DNA of 64,000 nt from Breviolum minutum Mf 1.05b.01 (taxonomy: Eukaryota > Sar > Dinophyceae > Suessiales > Symbiodiniaceae), in contig DF239418.1 of assembly GCA_000507305.1 (NCBI GenBank), positions 85,248 to 149,247 on the forward strand, written 5' to 3'. A program made the translations under genes and the position numbers. This document shows positions 62,801 through 64,000 of the stretch, piece by piece. Under the pieces are notes generated by a model. It was not told where the DNA came from, did not search any database, and saw only the letters and a program-made list of their open reading frames with translations. Numbering within the stretch: position 1 is the first letter of the stretch; each line of letters opens with the position of its first letter.

Positions 62801-64000
62801 CAAGTACATCACTATTTCATGTATAAACAAATGATCATGAGCGCATCACAGTTTCGTGTTTGTGGTTTGATTCACACTCATACGTTTTTTTGTTCGGGAG
62901 GGGCCAAATAAAGCGATTTGCATGAGTTAGGGTGCCCAGACTGTATACAGTTAGAACTCCACCAAAACATCAACAAAAACATGGGAAAATCAAGGATGAA
63001 CTTCCTGGAGCCGAGAAAGTTTCTCTGCTGAAACCCATCCGGTCCTTCATCACAGCAGCAAGGGATTTTTCCAAAGTTTCGCCCTCTGGCATCTGTAACA
63101 TCAGCTCTGCAATCTTCATTCGAAGTTTGTGCTTTGGATCCCCCTGCAGCGTAGGGATATATGCTAAGAGAGGACGAATTGCAGATTGGAGGCAGCAAGA
63201 AACTGAATTTATCAAGCAGCAATCAGCAGTGATTCAAAACACGAGTGGAACCTCCACTTTCTTCACAGCATCTTGAATCTTCTTCTTGTCTGCAGCACTT
63301 AGATCCTGCAAAGTGGTGATCCATTTCCAGGTCTTCTGAAGTTCAGTGATACTGCTGATCGTTCAGAAATCCCGCACCAGTTGAGGTTTTGGTAGGTACT
63401 TCATCTCATTATTTACAGGGTTTTATGTCCATCCCAGGTGGGTTTTCTCGCCGGATTTCGAAAAACGATCGGTCCGGTGACATGTTCATAATTCTCTCTG
63501 GGTCTCCAGGGAGGTGATCTTGATGGTCCCCAAAGGTGATTCTGTAATCCCCGGAAACCACGGAGGGTTCATGACCCACTGGGCCCACTGGGTTGAGAAA
63601 CTGCTGAAAAACCTGAGAGGTCCTTCATAACGGCTGCCAAGTCTTTTGATAGGTCGTCCTCTTTGGAACCTGAAGCGTTTCAGATTTGCGAACAGCTCCA
63701 TGAAAATTGCAAGCTGACAATTTGGAAGGACTGTAGCCACTATTTATACTATAATACATGTGTGGTAAATAAACATATTTAAAATAAATATATATATATA
63801 TTATGTTATAGGTGCTTGTATTCCTGCTGCCGATGGCCATGACCATGATGAGGTGGGCTGAAAGAAAATCACCATACCATGTGACCATGACGCCTTCAGT
63901 TTTTGGTTCCAAGGAACGTCCTAAAAGCTCCACAATCCTCTCTCGTAAGGGAAGTGTGTCCTGGGACGGCCACTTTCAATAGAAACAGCTTCAAAATGCC
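59757..64000 (-). CDS. Modular gene of alternating P and Q exons (5' end beyond window)
   Basis: Minus-strand gene with a strict exon rhythm Q1 (63,894-63,960 plus 63,613-63,669), P1 63,252-63,305, Q2 63,040-63,143, P2 62,647-62,700, Q3 61,746-61,843, P3 61,283-61,336, Q4 60,591-60,727, P4 59,757-59,810. P exons are always 54 bases, phase 0, consensus D/E-L-x-A-A-x-x-x-K-I-x-x-A-V-x-K-V-E. Q exons encode LRxKIAELL...SLAAVMKDR. Both are amphipathic helices, so the protein is probably an alpha-helical repeat scaffold. An extra exon (62,101-62,192) and small linkers probably occur. I do not recognise the family. Both window-edge and 3' end are open. Confidence 0.65.
60591..60727 (-). CDS. Modular gene, Q exon 4
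   Basis: CGCCAG|GCAG to GTTAG|GTGGTGG. Encodes ADPNEALRLKVAELLLRA, SESHLETALAAIMKDASE and VLKKGSEIV. Its donor lies in a GTTAGGTGGTGG motif like the introner end. Confidence 0.7.
61283..61336 (-). CDS. Modular gene, P exon 3
   Basis: GTCCGCAG|GAGC to GTGGAG|GTCACC. Encodes ELSASDRGKLQEAMAQVE. The frame is also open on both sides (MHAHNYGLPKVFLIN before it), so a longer exon is possible. Confidence 0.7.
61746..61843 (-). CDS. Modular gene, Q exon 3
   Basis: TCCCTCAG|ATGG to GACCG|GTAATT, 98 bases. Encodes MGAAKLTAKFMALMESSP then EDQLGDNLKKVMKD. Confidence 0.7.
62101..62192 (-). CDS. Modular gene, additional exon candidate
   Basis: TCCGGCAG|ATTC to CCACT|GTACAT. Encodes DSIGTGAKLLVTNEIARD then NKRFPEYEGSTTT. 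Lies between P2 and Q3. Confidence 0.45.
62647..62700 (-). CDS. Modular gene, P exon 2
   Basis: CACTAG|GATT to GTGGAG|GTACGC. Encodes DLNAADVMKIREAVAKVE. Confidence 0.75.
63040..63143 (-). CDS. Modular gene, Q exon 2
   Basis: GCTGCAG|GGGG to GACCG|GATGGG, 104 bases, same end phase as Q3. Encodes GDPKHKLRMKIAELMLQM then PEGETLEKSLAAVMKD. Donor would be GA unless GTTTCA a few bases on is used. Confidence 0.7.
63252..63305 (-). CDS. Modular gene, P exon 1
   Basis: CTTTGCAG|GATC to GTGGAG|GTTCCA. Encodes DLSAADKKKIQDAVKKVE. Confidence 0.75.
63613..63669 (-). CDS. Modular gene, second half of Q exon 1
   Basis: GCTTCAG|GTTCC to CTCAG|GTTTTT. Encodes SKEDDLSKDLAAVMKDLS, matching the second half of Q2. 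Confidence 0.6.
63894..63960 (-). CDS. Modular gene, first half of Q exon 1
   Basis: CGTCCCAG|GACAC to CTGAAG|GCGTCA (GC donor). Encodes DTLPLRERIVELLGRSLE then PKTE, matching the first half of Q2. Here the Q unit is split by an intron. Confidence 0.6.

Noticed and set aside
1..64000. tRNA, rRNA, snRNA genes and CRISPR arrays
   Set aside because: I looked for cloverleaf-like, rRNA-like and regularly spaced direct repeats with spacers and found none; repeats present are microsatellites or inverted-repeat elements.

Overview
The window reads as nuclear DNA of a dinoflagellate, probably a Symbiodiniaceae alga. That is an inference from several signs: AT-rich sequence crowded with microsatellites; short exons separated by many introns; conserved exons whose 5' splice sites are often GC and once apparently GA instead of GT; AG|G acceptors; a very regular poly-T tract before many acceptors; spliced-leader-like remnants; and every gene I can support lying on the minus strand (a unidirectional cluster). 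Only one long uninterrupted gene exists, a potassium channel at 9,022-10,668. Everything else is spliced, and most exons are shorter than 140 bases, so the gene models below are partial. Exons were called from conserved peptide motifs, from paralogous exons within the window, and from matching splice borders.

Layout in transcription order (high to low coordinate, minus strand). About 64.0-59.7 kb: a gene built from alternating exon types, P (54 bases) and Q (98-137 bases), repeated four times; it runs off the window end. 59.1-52.0 kb: an OPR/Tbc2-like repeat protein with LANxAWAxA motifs, with in-frame stops at conserved positions. 51.4-47.5 kb: several coding-looking exons of unassigned genes. 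47-39.8 kb, 39.0-32.6 kb and 28.3-20.0 kb: three successive SEC14-like (CRAL-TRIO) genes. The two downstream ones are clear tandem paralogues with different intron positions; the first is more diverged. 19.2-16.7 kb: fragments and C-terminal exons of unassigned genes. 14.8-11.0 kb: PH-domain gene, copy B. 10.7-9.0 kb: intronless EF-hand potassium channel, likely a retrogene. 8.3-4.2 kb: a coiled-coil protein assembled from duplicated 42-base exons. 3.1-0.4 kb: PH-domain gene, copy A, a decaying duplicate of copy B. 403-1: a CAA/CAT trinucleotide tract.

The most interesting layer is intron biology. Three copies of a roughly 100-base inverted-repeat element (CTAG|GTGGTGG ... CAACCAG|) carry GT and AG exactly at their ends, and one abuts a recognisable exon, so they look like introners (intron-generating transposons). 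A second inverted-repeat family (TACCCTCC ends) supplies the AG acceptor of an exon in the first SEC14-like gene. Together with non-GT donors, tandem exon duplication and paralogues with shuffled intron positions, this is a locus where introns and exons are being actively created. No common pathway of the genes is evident: lipid transfer/phosphoinositide binding (SEC14-like, PH), organelle RNA binding (OPR) and Ca-linked K channel are neighbours without an obvious shared job.
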